NCBI RefSeq assembly: GCF_019303475.1
Contig: NZ_JABLSI010000024.1
Coordinates: 16,952 to 80,951 of the forward strand
Direction of reading: 5' to 3'
DNA from: Streptomyces sp. JJ38
GTDB lineage: Bacteria > Actinomycetota > Actinomycetes > Streptomycetales > Streptomycetaceae
Length of the DNA: 64,000 nucleotides
How positions within the stretch are numbered: position 1 is the first letter of the stretch; each line of letters starts with the position of its first letter. A program made the position numbers and the translations under genes. Of the stretch, positions 1 through 8,306 are shown in pieces. The notes under the pieces were generated by a model. It made no database searches and was not told the DNA's origin. It worked only from the letters and a program-made list of their open reading frames with translations.

Positions 1-1699
1 CCGATATGGAGTCGCCGCCGAGTGCGAAGAAGTCGTCGTCCAGGCCGACCTCGACCGCACCGAGCTTGGCACTCCACAGCTCTGCGAGCGCCGTCTCCAG
101 GTGGGTGGTGGGCCGGACGACAGCTCCCAGTGACGGTCGGCGGTCGGCGACCGGCTCAGGCAGCCTCTCCTGGTCCAGTTTGAGGTTCGCCGTGAGAGGA
201 ACGGCCGGGATGACGGTAAGCGACGCGGGGTGCTGATGTTCCGGCAGCACCCCGGACATGTGCTCGCGCAGCCCGGCCACGAGTCGCTGCCGGTCGGCCT
301 CGTCCTGTGCCCGCCTGCCGGAGGCCGGGACCACGTAGGCGTCTAGCCGCTTATCACCGTCACCGTCCTCACGAGCCACGACCACCGCGTCGCTCACCTG
401 CGGGTGTCGGGTCAGCACCGACTCGACCGCGCCGGGCTCGACCCGGTAGCCCCGCACCTTGACCTGACGATCTCCACGCCCCAGGAAGTGCAGGACCCCA
501 AAGTCATCACGGCGTACGAGGTCGCCGGTCCGGTACCACATGGCCCCGGTGCCGTCCGTCTGCGAAACGAACCGCTCGCCCGTCAGTCCGGGCTGGTTCA
601 GATAGCCCCGTGCCACCCCGCGGCCGCCGATGTACAGCTCACCCTGTTCTCCGGGTCCGACGGCGCTTCCGTCCGGCCCGAGAATCCGTACGACGACGTT
701 GTTGACCGGTCTTCCGATCGGTATCACCGCGGCGTTCTCGGCCGTGGAGCCGGCCACGTGGAAGGTGGCGAATCCCGTCGTCTCCGTCGGACCGTACAGA
801 TGCACCAGCTCCCCTTGGAACGATTCCCGGGCCAGGGTTTCGAGATCCGACCGCACGGAGTCCCCGCCGAACAGCAGGGTGCGCACCCCGTTGAGGGCCC
901 GGAAGTGCTCCGCCGCCAGCTGCCGGAAGACCGGACTGGTCAGGTGCAGCACCGTGACGCCGTCATCCCGCACTTTCGCGCACAGGCCGGCGAGGTCGTC
1001 ACCCACGAACGTGTACACAACACAGGTCGCCCCGTTCGCCAGGGGCCCCCAGATCTCGAACGTCGACGCGTCGAAGGCCAGTGTGGCTAGCGCCGCTACC
1101 CGGTCCTCCGGCCCGACGGACACGTAGTCCTGCCCCGTGACCAGATTCACCACGCCGTCGTGAGTGACGAGTACCCCTTTGGGCCTGCCGGTGGAGCCGG
1201 AGGTGTAGAGGACATAGGCGAGATTACCGGCACCGCACACGGCCGGAGGATTGCCCGTCGGGCATCCGCCGAAGGGATCGGAGTCATCGTCCAGCAGGAC
1301 GGTGACGGCGTCGTGCTCCGGCAGCGCCGACTCCAGGTCGCGCTGGGTGACCACCACGGACACCCTGCTGTCCCGCAGCATGAACGTCAGCCGGTCAGCC
1401 GGGTATCCGGGGTCGAGCGGGACGTAGGCACCACCCGCCTTGAGCACGGCGAGCAGCCCGACGAACATGTCCGGCGAACGTTCGACGCAGATGCCCACCA
1501 TCGTGTCCGCTCCGACACCCAGCTCCCGCAACCGCCATGCCACCTGGTTCGAGCGGCTGTTCAGTTCGCCGTAGGTCAGGGAGCGGCCCGCCGCGACCAC
1601 CGCCGTCCTCCCTGGGTCCAGCTCGGCATGCCGCTCGAACAGGGAGTGGACCGTGGCTCCCGGATCAGAGCCGTCGCGTCCGTCGTTCTGCTGCATCAT
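1..1699 (-). CDS. Nonribosomal peptide synthetase, adenylation and thiolation domains (partial, continues past the left edge)
   Basis: Activates an amino acid as its adenylate and loads it on a carrier domain. The gene starts at ATG 1699 (a second ATG follows), six bases after GGAG, and is still open at base 1. The order is A domain (about residues 15-500) then T domain. Visible A motifs are YTSGSTGRPKGV, FDASTFEIWG, YGPTETTGF and YRTGDLVRR; the A10 lysine sits in NLKLDQ, an altered NGKxDR. The T domain reads DDDFFALGGDSI, the form known to precede epimerisation domains rather than condensation domains. My hand reading of the ten specificity residues is roughly D-A-F-H-L-G-L-G-F-K, partly resembling hydroxyphenylglycine codes (xxxHLGL). 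It lies 118 bases downstream of a free-standing A gene and probably shares its transcript. What follows the T domain cannot be seen. Confidence 0.93.
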   Translation of the reverse strand, partial: MMQQNDGRDGSDPGATVHSLFERHAELDPGRTAVVAAGRSLTYGELNSRSNQVAWRLRELGVGADTMVGICVERSPDMFVGLLAVLKAGGAYVPLDPGYPADRLTFMLRDSRVSVVVTQRDLESALPEHDAVTVLLDDDSDPFGGCPTGNPPAVCGAGNLAYVLYTSGSTGRPKGVLVTHDGVVNLVTGQDYVSVGPEDRVAALATLAFDASTFEIWGPLANGATCVVYTFVGDDLAGLCAKVRDDGVTVLHLTSPVFRQLAAEHFRALNGVRTLLFGGDSVRSDLETLARESFQGELVHLYGPTETTGFATFHVAGSTAENAAVIPIGRPVNNVVVRILGPDGSAVGPGEQGELYIGGRGVARGYLNQPGLTGERFVSQTDGTGAMWYRTGDLVRRDDFGVLHFLGRGDRQVKVRGYRVEPGAVESVLTRHPQVSDAVVVAREDGDGDKRLDAYVVPASGRRAQDEADRQRLVAGLREHMSGVLPEHQHPASLTVIPAVPLTANLKLDQERLPEPVADRRPSLGAVVRPTTHLETALAELWSAKLGAVEVGLDDDFFALGGDSIS

Positions 1700-1817
1700 C
1701 ACCAACTCCGTTTGCACATGGCTTCAGTCCCGATACCGGAGGACACCGCGTCCGGGGGCGCCACCGAACCGCGTACGCGCGCCGTGAGCGGCCCGGGCCG
1801 GGGCACCGTCACAGGTC

Positions 1818-3305
1818 TCAGGTGGAGGTAAGACCGGACCGGGGCCGCCTGAAGAGCCCCGCCAGGACGGCACGATCGGCCTTGCCCGAAGGCGTGCGCG
1901 GCAGTTGCGCCTCGACGCTGATGCGTGTCGGAACGAGGGCACGGGGGAGGCGGGCGCCCGCCGAGGCACGCAGCTCGCGGACGGTTACCGGGGAGTCCGG
2001 GCCAGCGACGACGGAAACCGCGAGCTCCGCCGGCAGCCCCCGGGCCTCATCCTCGGCCAGAACGACCGCGACAGCTTCGCGGACCTTCGGGTGCGCTTCG
2101 AAGGCGGCTTCCACGTCTCCGAGTTCGACGCGATGGCCGCGGATCTTCACCTGCTGGTCGACACGGCCCAGGAACTCGAGGGTGCCGTCGGCCAGCCGCC
2201 GGACGCGGTCGCCGGTGCGGTAGCAGCGCCTCACTTCACCCAGGACGACATGGTCGACGAAGTGCGCCGAGGTGAGGCTCTCCCGGTCGAGGTATCCCTC
2301 GGCCAGCGTCGGTCCGTACAACAGGACCTCACCCTCCGTCTCCCCTTCACGCAGGGAACCGGGGTCGACGTGGGGATCGGGTTCCAGGTGTATCCGGGTG
2401 CCGGGCACGGCCTCGCCCAGGCCCACGGCCGAGGAGTCGCTGACGAGCTGGGCCGTCGACCAGATCGTGGTCTCGGTGGGCCCGTACACGTTCCACAGCT
2501 CCTTCGACCGTGACAGCAGTACCTCCGCGAGGGGGCCGGTCATCGCCTCGCCTCCCGACCAGATCCGGCCCGCGGGCAGCCCGCGCCACCCGGCGGCCGT
2601 CACCAGCCGCCAGAAACTGGGCGTCGCCTGCACCACATCGGGCCGAAGACGCTCGACGGCTTCGGCGAAGAGGTCCGGGTCGCTGCGGGCCTCTGGGTCG
2701 GTGGCGAGTACGGTGCCGCCCACTCGGAGCGGGAGGAGGAGTTCCGCCAGCGAGGGATCGAAGGAGAGGGCCGTGAGCGCCAGCATGGATTCGCCTTCGG
2801 CCAGCCCCGGACGCTGGGTCAGCCCGTCAATACGCACCTCAAGGGCCCGGTGCGAGACCGCCACGCCCTTGGGCGTCCCCGTCGAGCCTGACGTGTACAT
2901 CACGTAGGCCACCTGGTCGAGACCGGTCCTGGGAGGCAGTCCGGCCAGCAGCTCCGCTGGTTCGGTCGCGACCAGCTCGCGGCCCTCGTCCTCCCGCAGG
3001 ACGACCGCGGGACGTGCGTCACGCAGCACCGCTGCGCGTCTGGTGTCCGGATAGCTGAGATCCACCGGCAGCAGCGCGCGCCGGGAGGCGCCGGCCGCCA
3101 GTACGGCGAGCAGCCCGGCCAGCCTGCTGGAGGCCTCCAGCGCGACCAGCGATCCCGCCGGGGACAGTTCCGTGAACCGCGCGGCCAGCCGGTCCACCTG
3201 GCTGGCGAGCTCACGGTAGGTGAGGGATCCGCTCGGTGCGACGACCGCGAGGTCGTCGCCGTGCCGGGCTGCTCGTTCTTTGAACTTCGCTGCTATATCG
3301 CTCAC
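1818..3305 (-). CDS. Free-standing NRPS adenylation domain
   Basis: A 495-residue amino-acid-activating enzyme with a complete A domain and nothing else, so it must load a carrier in trans. Motifs in order are YTSGSTGTPKGV (near residue 137), FDPSLAELLLPL, YGPTETTIWS, YRTGDRVRR and TPSGKADRA (A10 lysine present). The start ATG overlaps the stop of the upstream T gene (ATGA), so the two are translationally coupled and the T protein is the obvious acceptor. My approximate specificity reading D-P-A-Q-W-G-V-I-W-K matches no code I know, and in particular not the proline code of pyrrole-forming pairs. The stretch 1700-1817 downstream holds no gene. Confidence 0.93.
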   Translation of the reverse strand: MSDIAAKFKERAARHGDDLAVVAPSGSLTYRELASQVDRLAARFTELSPAGSLVALEASSRLAGLLAVLAAGASRRALLPVDLSYPDTRRAAVLRDARPAVVLREDEGRELVATEPAELLAGLPPRTGLDQVAYVMYTSGSTGTPKGVAVSHRALEVRIDGLTQRPGLAEGESMLALTALSFDPSLAELLLPLRVGGTVLATDPEARSDPDLFAEAVERLRPDVVQATPSFWRLVTAAGWRGLPAGRIWSGGEAMTGPLAEVLLSRSKELWNVYGPTETTIWSTAQLVSDSSAVGLGEAVPGTRIHLEPDPHVDPGSLREGETEGEVLLYGPTLAEGYLDRESLTSAHFVDHVVLGEVRRCYRTGDRVRRLADGTLEFLGRVDQQVKIRGHRVELGDVEAAFEAHPKVREAVAVVLAEDEARGLPAELAVSVVAGPDSPVTVRELRASAGARLPRALVPTRISVEAQLPRTPSGKADRAVLAGLFRRPRSGLTST

Positions 3306-3556
3306 TTCGGTGCCCCGGGAAGCTCCGCCGAACGTTCCTCTATCACCCCGGCCAGAGCCTCGGGAGTCGGCGCGCGCACCACGTCACGCAACCGCAGTGT
3401 GACACCGGCGGCCTTGTTCAGACGCGCGACGAGGGTCAGGCCGGTCAGCGAGGTGCCTCCGATCTCGAACCAGTCGTCGTCCTCGCGCACGTCATCATGG
3501 TCGAGCAGTTCACGGAAGACGTCCGCGACGTGTTCCGCAGTAAAGATGGCCGTCAT
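3302..3556 (-). CDS. Free-standing carrier (thiolation, PCP) protein
   Basis: An 84-residue carrier protein. The phosphopantetheine serine is in the motif DDDWFEIGGTSLTGL (about residues 31-45), followed by the usual helix-rich tail. The ATG at 3556 is chosen because it overlaps the stop of the upstream S66 peptidase gene as TGATG; a longer reading frame upstream only runs through that gene. Its own stop overlaps the start of the A-domain gene. The A/T pair therefore forms a discrete loading unit for one amino acid. No tailoring enzyme is fused to it. Confidence 0.9.
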   Translation of the reverse strand: MTAIFTAEHVADVFRELLDHDDVREDDDWFEIGGTSLTGLTLVARLNKAAGVTLRLRDVVRAPTPEALAGVIEERSAELPGAPK

Positions 3557-4578
3557 CACCGCACTCCGCTTCGGGGGAAGACCAGGCCCGCGGCCGGGTC
3601 CAGGGTCACTTGCTCGCCGAACGGCACGGTCCACGAGGGCGCCGCGTGACTGAGGTCGGCATTGACGAGCACCGGATACGAGGCACCGGGCAGCACCCGG
3701 GCCAGCACTGTCCCGACCAGATCCGCCCAGTCCTCCGGGTCCATGTACGGGTTCGCTGCGACGACCATGCCGGCCAGCCGGTTCAGGTCGGTGACGGAGT
3801 GGAGCCGCGTCAGCATGTCACCGATGGGCGGATCGCCCCCGGTGTCCCAGTCCAGATCCCAGAAGAGAACCGCGCCGTCGTAGTCCAGGCCGAACTCGTC
3901 GACGACGCTGGGAAGCGACCTGATCTCGCCGCCGTAGAAGGGTCCCTCGGCGGAGCCCTCCCTCACCCAGGTCCACCCTCCCGGGTAGTCGCGGTCACGG
4001 GGAGCGGCTTCGATCGCGGGGTCGTGCCACGTCGCGAGCGGGCGGGCGCGCCGTCCGACAGGACGGCACTCCAGCGGCCCTTCGGCCGCCAGCGCCCGCC
4101 TCAGGTAGCCTGCCGTCTCCGGGAACGGCCCCGGCACGTCGCCGAGATGGACGATCAGCGAACTTCCGTAGTAGCTGCCCACGCCGTGCACGAGCGCGAG
4201 ATAGTGGTGCAGGTACAGGGTGTCGCAGAAGCCGATCAGGGGCTTACGGACGGCGGTCGGCACCTCGGAGTCCAGCAGCGGCAGCAGTTCCTGGCTGCCG
4301 ATACCTGAGTCGGAGATGAGCAGCGCGTCCACGCCCGGGTCCGCGAAGGCGTCCCGCAGGTCGCCGGCGCGCTCCTCCGGGCTCCCGGAGGTCAGGCCGT
4401 CGTCCGCCATGCCGAAGGCGTGCTTCGAAAAGCTCACCCGGTAGCCGAGGTGCCGCAGTGCCGCCTCCGCCCGCTCACCACGTTCCGGGAGGTGGGCCAG
4501 CGTCGGTGCTCCTGGGCTGACCACTCGGATGTGCCCCCCAGGACCTACGGGGTCAGGCGGACGTACTGCGCGTGGCAT
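3556..4578 (-). CDS. S66 family peptidase (MccF / LD-carboxypeptidase-like) with altered catalytic residues
   Basis: A 340-residue protein of the S66 family, which includes LD-carboxypeptidases of murein recycling and MccF, the self-immunity peptidase that cuts microcin C-type peptidyl nucleotides. The N-terminus (GHIRVVSPGAPT) and the HGVGSYYGSSL segment fit the fold. The nucleophile motif, usually GxSD, reads GFCDTLYL (about residues 139-146), so cysteine replaces serine. The region that normally carries the catalytic glutamate (LFLED) reads LFWDLDWD, while the histidine is kept in DLSHAAPSW near the C-terminus. Start ATG 4578 follows GAGGAGAG and gives a normal family length. Being the first gene of the left transcription unit of a peptide cluster, it is more likely self-resistance or product maturation than murein recycling; that is inference. 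Confidence 0.82.
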   Translation of the reverse strand: MPRAVRPPDPVGPGGHIRVVSPGAPTLAHLPERGERAEAALRHLGYRVSFSKHAFGMADDGLTSGSPEERAGDLRDAFADPGVDALLISDSGIGSQELLPLLDSEVPTAVRKPLIGFCDTLYLHHYLALVHGVGSYYGSSLIVHLGDVPGPFPETAGYLRRALAAEGPLECRPVGRRARPLATWHDPAIEAAPRDRDYPGGWTWVREGSAEGPFYGGEIRSLPSVVDEFGLDYDGAVLFWDLDWDTGGDPPIGDMLTRLHSVTDLNRLAGMVVAANPYMDPEDWADLVGTVLARVLPGASYPVLVNADLSHAAPSWTVPFGEQVTLDPAAGLVFPRSGVR

Positions 4579-4649
4579 CTCTCTCCTCGTCGGCTCGATG
4601 CGTACCGCCGGTTGCGGTTCATCTTGCATGGCCAGATCAGAGGTAGTGC

Positions 4650-4665
4650 CCTGACATCTGTGAGG
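4650..4665 (-). promoter_or_regulatory. 16-base motif shared by the upstream regions of two NRPS transcription units
   Basis: The sequence CCTGACATCTGTGAGG lies 72 bases upstream of the S66 peptidase start. It recurs with one mismatch at 18372-18387, 59 bases upstream of the C-A-T NRPS gene, in the same orientation to the gene, and both copies are followed by CTGAC within a few bases. The core TGACAnnTGTGA is an imperfect dyad. A shared operator or promoter element is the simplest reading. The rest of 4579-4961 is non-coding and also holds a nested hairpin at 4831-4869 (CTGGCTGGACCC with GGGTCC and AGCCAG) that may lie in the leader of the divergent regulator gene. Confidence 0.5.
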
Positions 4666-4961
4666 GCCCTGACGCGTCGCCGGACCCGCGGTTCGCCCGA
4701 CTGAGCCCCCGGCGGTCTCCCCGGCGCCCGCAAAGACCCGGCCGCAGCCACCGCCCGCACCCTGCCCGAGCAGCACGGATCACCGGACGTCGAGGGGTGA
4801 GGAACCTTCCGCGTCGTGATATTGGTTTAACTGGCTGGACCCGGACACGGGGGTCCGCACGTAAGCCAGGCATATCCCGAGCCGGTTTACCTTGACAGCC
4901 GATTCAGGCCTCAGAGCCGCCAGCGCACAGCGTGCGGCTCAGCACCATCAGCTAAGCGGGG

Positions 4962-5837
4962 GTGGGCTACACAGTGAATATTGCTATCGCAAACAAGATT
5001 AATGACAGGGTCATAGCCTGGAAGAGAAACGGGCAGGTGGGGGCCGCCCTGGGCGATCGATTCCTGAGTCACCCCCCGGAGCCGGACTCCACCGTGATCG
5101 TGGCCTGGTCCCAGGCCCGGCCCGATCATTTCGAGGGCCGCACCCACGGAAACCAGTTCAAGATTCCTTTTGGCGAGCACCTGCTCTTCAAGATCAGCGA
5201 CAACACGGGACTCCTCCAGACCAGGGAGTCAGACGCGGTCGGCCGGATCGACGTCATGTCCGACCACTGGTCCATGTCGAACTTCACCACCACCACGACA
5301 TTCGTCATCGAGAATCTCGAGGGAGGAGCCGAACTCATCAAAGTGGCACCCCGCCGGATCGGTGCCGTCATTCCCTTCGAGATGTCCAGAGTCCTGATCC
5401 CTTCCAGTCAGGGCATGACAGAGCTCAAGATATTCGGCAATCCGCCGACCCTTCTGAATTCCGCGACACACCAGCAGGAGGCGGATGACGGGGTTGGCCG
5501 GCTCAACGAGCAGAGCAAGTATTTCCTGGTGCTCGTGGCGTTGTGTGAACCGCGGCTTCGTCTGTCCTCCATGGCCGCCGTCCCTTCGGTCCGGGAGGTG
5601 GTGGATCGCCTCAAAACAGTCCCCGGGTTCGCGAACATCAACCGCAGTAGCGTTAATTACCACATAGACTATCTCCGCGAGAGCAAGCTGGCACTGGACG
5701 AATGGTCGATGTCAGCGCACGGCGGTCGCATGCACTCCAAGCGGGAAGCGCTGGTGTCCTACGCTCTGCGCTATGACCTCGTCCGGGAGGAGCACCTCGC
5801 GCTGCTTCCGCCCTGGAGCGGACAACACGCCGCCTGA
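4962..5837 (+). CDS. Putative transcriptional regulator: FHA-like N-terminal region and C-terminal winged helix
   Basis: A 291-residue protein I cannot assign to a named family. Residues about 60-150 show a beta-rich pattern with conserved-looking Ser/Asn positions (VMSDHWSMSN, then TFVIENLEGG) that recalls an FHA domain. Residues about 185-255 look like a winged helix (PSVREVVDRL, NRSSVNYHIDYLRESKLAL). No transmembrane segment. The start is GTG 4962 behind a GGGG run; GTG 4974 is an equally possible start. It stands alone on the plus strand between two minus-strand biosynthetic units, divergent from the S66 gene, as expected for a cluster-situated regulator. Its base composition is noticeably less GC-rich than its neighbours. 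If the FHA-like part is real it could read a phosphothreonine or an intermediate; this is inference. Confidence 0.55.
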   Translation: MGYTVNIAIANKINDRVIAWKRNGQVGAALGDRFLSHPPEPDSTVIVAWSQARPDHFEGRTHGNQFKIPFGEHLLFKISDNTGLLQTRESDAVGRIDVMSDHWSMSNFTTTTTFVIENLEGGAELIKVAPRRIGAVIPFEMSRVLIPSSQGMTELKIFGNPPTLLNSATHQQEADDGVGRLNEQSKYFLVLVALCEPRLRLSSMAAVPSVREVVDRLKTVPGFANINRSSVNYHIDYLRESKLALDEWSMSAHGGRMHSKREALVSYALRYDLVREEHLALLPPWSGQHAA

Positions 5838-5843
5838 ACCGTC

Positions 5844-5879
5844 CGGCCTGGAGCGGCGCCAGTGCACTGCTCCAGGCCG
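5844..5879. terminator. Bidirectional hairpin between convergent genes
   Basis: CGGCCTGGAGC (5844-5854) and GCTCCAGGCCG (5869-5879) form a perfect 11-base-pair stem with a 14-base loop. It fills the 55-base gap between the stop codons of the convergent regulator and LanB-like genes, so it can terminate both. There is no U-tract, as is common in streptomycetes. Confidence 0.75.
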
Positions 5880-5892
5880 AACCGTCCGCGGG

Positions 5893-8172
5893 TCATTCGC
5901 TCGCGCGCATGTCCTGGACGACGAAGCGGAACTCGCTGGTCACCGGGTTGCCGTCGGCACCGCGCAGCCACAGGTGTTCGACATCGGGAATCATCTCCTG
6001 CACCTGGACCAGGGCGTCCGGGTCGGAGACCTTCCGCAGCAGGCGGATGATGCCGTCCACCATCATCGAGCTGTGCGCGTCGCAGAAGACCGGCTTGAGT
6101 TCGCCGGGCACACGCACGAACGTGTAGCGGGGAACCCCCCGCGACTCGAACAGTTTCCGGAGGCTCGCGCCCTTCCCGGCGGCCGGCGGCAGCTGCCGGA
6201 CCGGGAACTGCCACGTCCGACGCTGTACGACGACGTCATCGAGGCTGAGGCGCCTTTGGTGTTCCCCTTTCGGACTCAGGGAGAAGGTGCTGGCGAACGC
6301 CAGGGACAGGAACTCCCCGATGAAGTCGCAGAGACGGGCCAGCGGCTCCCCGGTGGCGTCGACGACGAGCACCTCGCCGTCCCGGTCTGCCACGGTCATG
6401 CCCACGCAGCTCAGCTTCGGTATCGCGTGGGCCACCACGGAACGGGACCACAGGGTCCAGTACTTCTGCTTGTCTGCGATGTAATGGGCTGGCGGTGGCG
6501 CCGTCCGGGGGGTCTTGCGGGGCCAGTAGGCCGGGAAAGCGGGAATGTAGCGCTCGGACGTCGATGCTTCGATCAACTCCTCGATCCTCCCCGGCCTGGG
6601 TTGGGTGTCGAGGCAGAACCGGTAGTCGAGCGGGTTGGCCGCCATGTGCAGTTCGCCCAGGACCCACGTGTGCCGCTCACCGTCGCTCGCCAGCATGAAG
6701 TCCGGGCTGTGGAGCCGGGCGGCCGACCAGCCGTACCGAGGTGTGGCGAAGACCTCCAGCCAGCGCTCCCGCAGGGCCTGGGTCCGGTAGGTGACGGCTG
6801 CGGCCGTGGACTCCCGCGGCTCCGATTCCTCCAGAACGCGCTGGACCTTCGCGTGGACGTCAGCCATCACGCGTCGGGAGAGGACGCTGCTGCCGTCCGG
6901 GGCGAGAACGGGGGCCAGCTCGTCGAACACCGCCTCGAAGGAGTGATCGCCCTCGGCGAGTGCCTCTCGTGCCAGGCCGTCGATCTCTTCGGCCACCTTC
7001 CACGTCACATACCGGCTGACCGCCATCAGGAGTTCGAGCGGGCCGCTGAGCTCGGCCACGGCCCGGGCTCCCACGACCGCGTCCCAGTCGACCGCGACAT
7101 CGTGGTACAACAGCGTCCTGCTGTCCGGGTCGACCTCCTTGAGGACCCGTCGCTCGTGGCCGGTGGCTTCTTCGAATGCCTCACCGAGCCGGTTCATCGC
7201 CTCGATGGTCTTTCCAGCGTCCCCCAGAACAACGGACACCTCGTCGCGCAGGAGCTGAAGCTTCCGCAAGCTGGCCGTGAGCCGCGAACGGAGTTCGCCC
7301 TCCGGAAAGCGGGAGAGCTGAGCCATGACATGGGCCTCAAGACCACGCTCGTTGGGGAGCTCGAACCCCCACCACAGGCAGTCGGCCTTGTGGAGCTGCC
7401 GCAGCACCGGCTCGAGACGCTCACGCGTCCAGGGCTCCCCGTCACCCGATGATTCCCGGAGCACCTCCAGCAGCTCCGTAGCGTGGTCCGGGCCGGTGGC
7501 GAGGCCCTCCAGCACACTCTTCTGATCCGGTGTCAACCGGAGCGGACGCCGACGCGGTCGGAGAAAGAAGTCCCCGTCGAGCACGCCCACTTCGCTCTCG
7601 ATGACCGGCAGGTACCACCGCACTTCGGGGTCCGCGGTCCAGCTCTCGGTCAGCGCCGCGATCGCCCAGGGCTCGAACTCCTCGTAGTGGCCGACCCGGG
7701 TACCGGTTCCCTCGGCCCGGGCGGTCGTGTCCACGGTTGGGTCGATCTCCGCCCAGCCGGAAGGCCCGTAGAAACCCACCGTCTCGTTCTTCGTGGCGTA
7801 CCGCTGGACGTACGCGCCGAGAGCGAGCAGCTTGTCACGGTAACGGGCGGGTTTGCGCCGTGCGGGACCGACGCCCTCCACCCCGTACCTGAGCAGCCAA
7901 GAGTTGACGATGGTGGGGTTCTGCCAGCTCAGCGCCTCTAGGAGCCAGGGGTCAGCGGAGACGTCCTCCAGCAGCGCACACAGCTTGTCCACGTCACGTC
8001 CGGCCTCCTCGGCCGCTTTGATGAACTCCAGGAGCCGGGTCACGGGCAGGCCCGCGGAGCGGAGCATCGCGACCGGCCACAGAGCCCAGTCTTCACTGAG
8101 TCTGACCAACGGAATTCCATCGCCCGCACGTGTGTAGCCGTCCGTGCCGTCAGTCTCGGCTGTCATCATCAC
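5893..8172 (-). CDS. LanB-like protein (lantibiotic dehydratase N-terminal domain), possibly a tRNA-dependent amino-acid ligase
   Basis: A 759-residue protein matching the large N-terminal (glutamylation) domain of LanB-type dehydratases. The segment KNETVGFYGPSGW near residue 130 is the best landmark, and later blocks (HSPDFMLA, YWPRKTPR, LSLDDVVVQRRTW) fit the family. Full LanB enzymes transfer glutamate from glutamyl-tRNA to Ser/Thr and then eliminate it. Here no SpaB_C elimination domain, lanthionine cyclase or precursor peptide is seen in the window, so classical lanthipeptide formation is unlikely. The better precedent is the peptide aminoacyl-tRNA ligases (PEARLs), single-domain LanB relatives that add amino acids from tRNA to a peptide end. 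Three consecutive ATGs follow AGGTGGGTG; 8172 is the first. It ends the long minus-strand unit, 134 bases after the aminotransferase gene. Confidence 0.8.
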   Translation of the reverse strand: MMMTAETDGTDGYTRAGDGIPLVRLSEDWALWPVAMLRSAGLPVTRLLEFIKAAEEAGRDVDKLCALLEDVSADPWLLEALSWQNPTIVNSWLLRYGVEGVGPARRKPARYRDKLLALGAYVQRYATKNETVGFYGPSGWAEIDPTVDTTARAEGTGTRVGHYEEFEPWAIAALTESWTADPEVRWYLPVIESEVGVLDGDFFLRPRRRPLRLTPDQKSVLEGLATGPDHATELLEVLRESSGDGEPWTRERLEPVLRQLHKADCLWWGFELPNERGLEAHVMAQLSRFPEGELRSRLTASLRKLQLLRDEVSVVLGDAGKTIEAMNRLGEAFEEATGHERRVLKEVDPDSRTLLYHDVAVDWDAVVGARAVAELSGPLELLMAVSRYVTWKVAEEIDGLAREALAEGDHSFEAVFDELAPVLAPDGSSVLSRRVMADVHAKVQRVLEESEPRESTAAAVTYRTQALRERWLEVFATPRYGWSAARLHSPDFMLASDGERHTWVLGELHMAANPLDYRFCLDTQPRPGRIEELIEASTSERYIPAFPAYWPRKTPRTAPPPAHYIADKQKYWTLWSRSVVAHAIPKLSCVGMTVADRDGEVLVVDATGEPLARLCDFIGEFLSLAFASTFSLSPKGEHQRRLSLDDVVVQRRTWQFPVRQLPPAAGKGASLRKLFESRGVPRYTFVRVPGELKPVFCDAHSSMMVDGIIRLLRKVSDPDALVQVQEMIPDVEHLWLRGADGNPVTSEFRFVVQDMRASE

Positions 8173-8306
8173 CCACCTGTGAGAGGTTCATTGAGTTGGC
8201 CACGGTCCGAGCTCTGCCGTGTCGGCACAACGCGCCCGTCCCACGGGGACGGGCAGGGGTCCGGCCCGCCGTGCGCAGCCGGAACCGACGAGATCGCCGG
8301 TGCTCG

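Noticed and set aside
404..1831. Plus-strand reading frames across the NRPS genes at the left edge
   Set aside because: They mirror the minus-strand A-domain genes; their translations are Arg/Pro-rich without domains, and the minus strand shows clear A and T motifs.
1818..3556. Pyrrole-2-carboxylate starter unit (prolyl A/T pair)
   Set aside because: The A domain does not carry a proline-like specificity pattern, and the dehydrogenase is coupled to a different T protein.
5893..8172. Classical class I lanthipeptide cluster
   Set aside because: No elimination domain, LanC cyclase, leader peptide or dedicated protease is present in the window.
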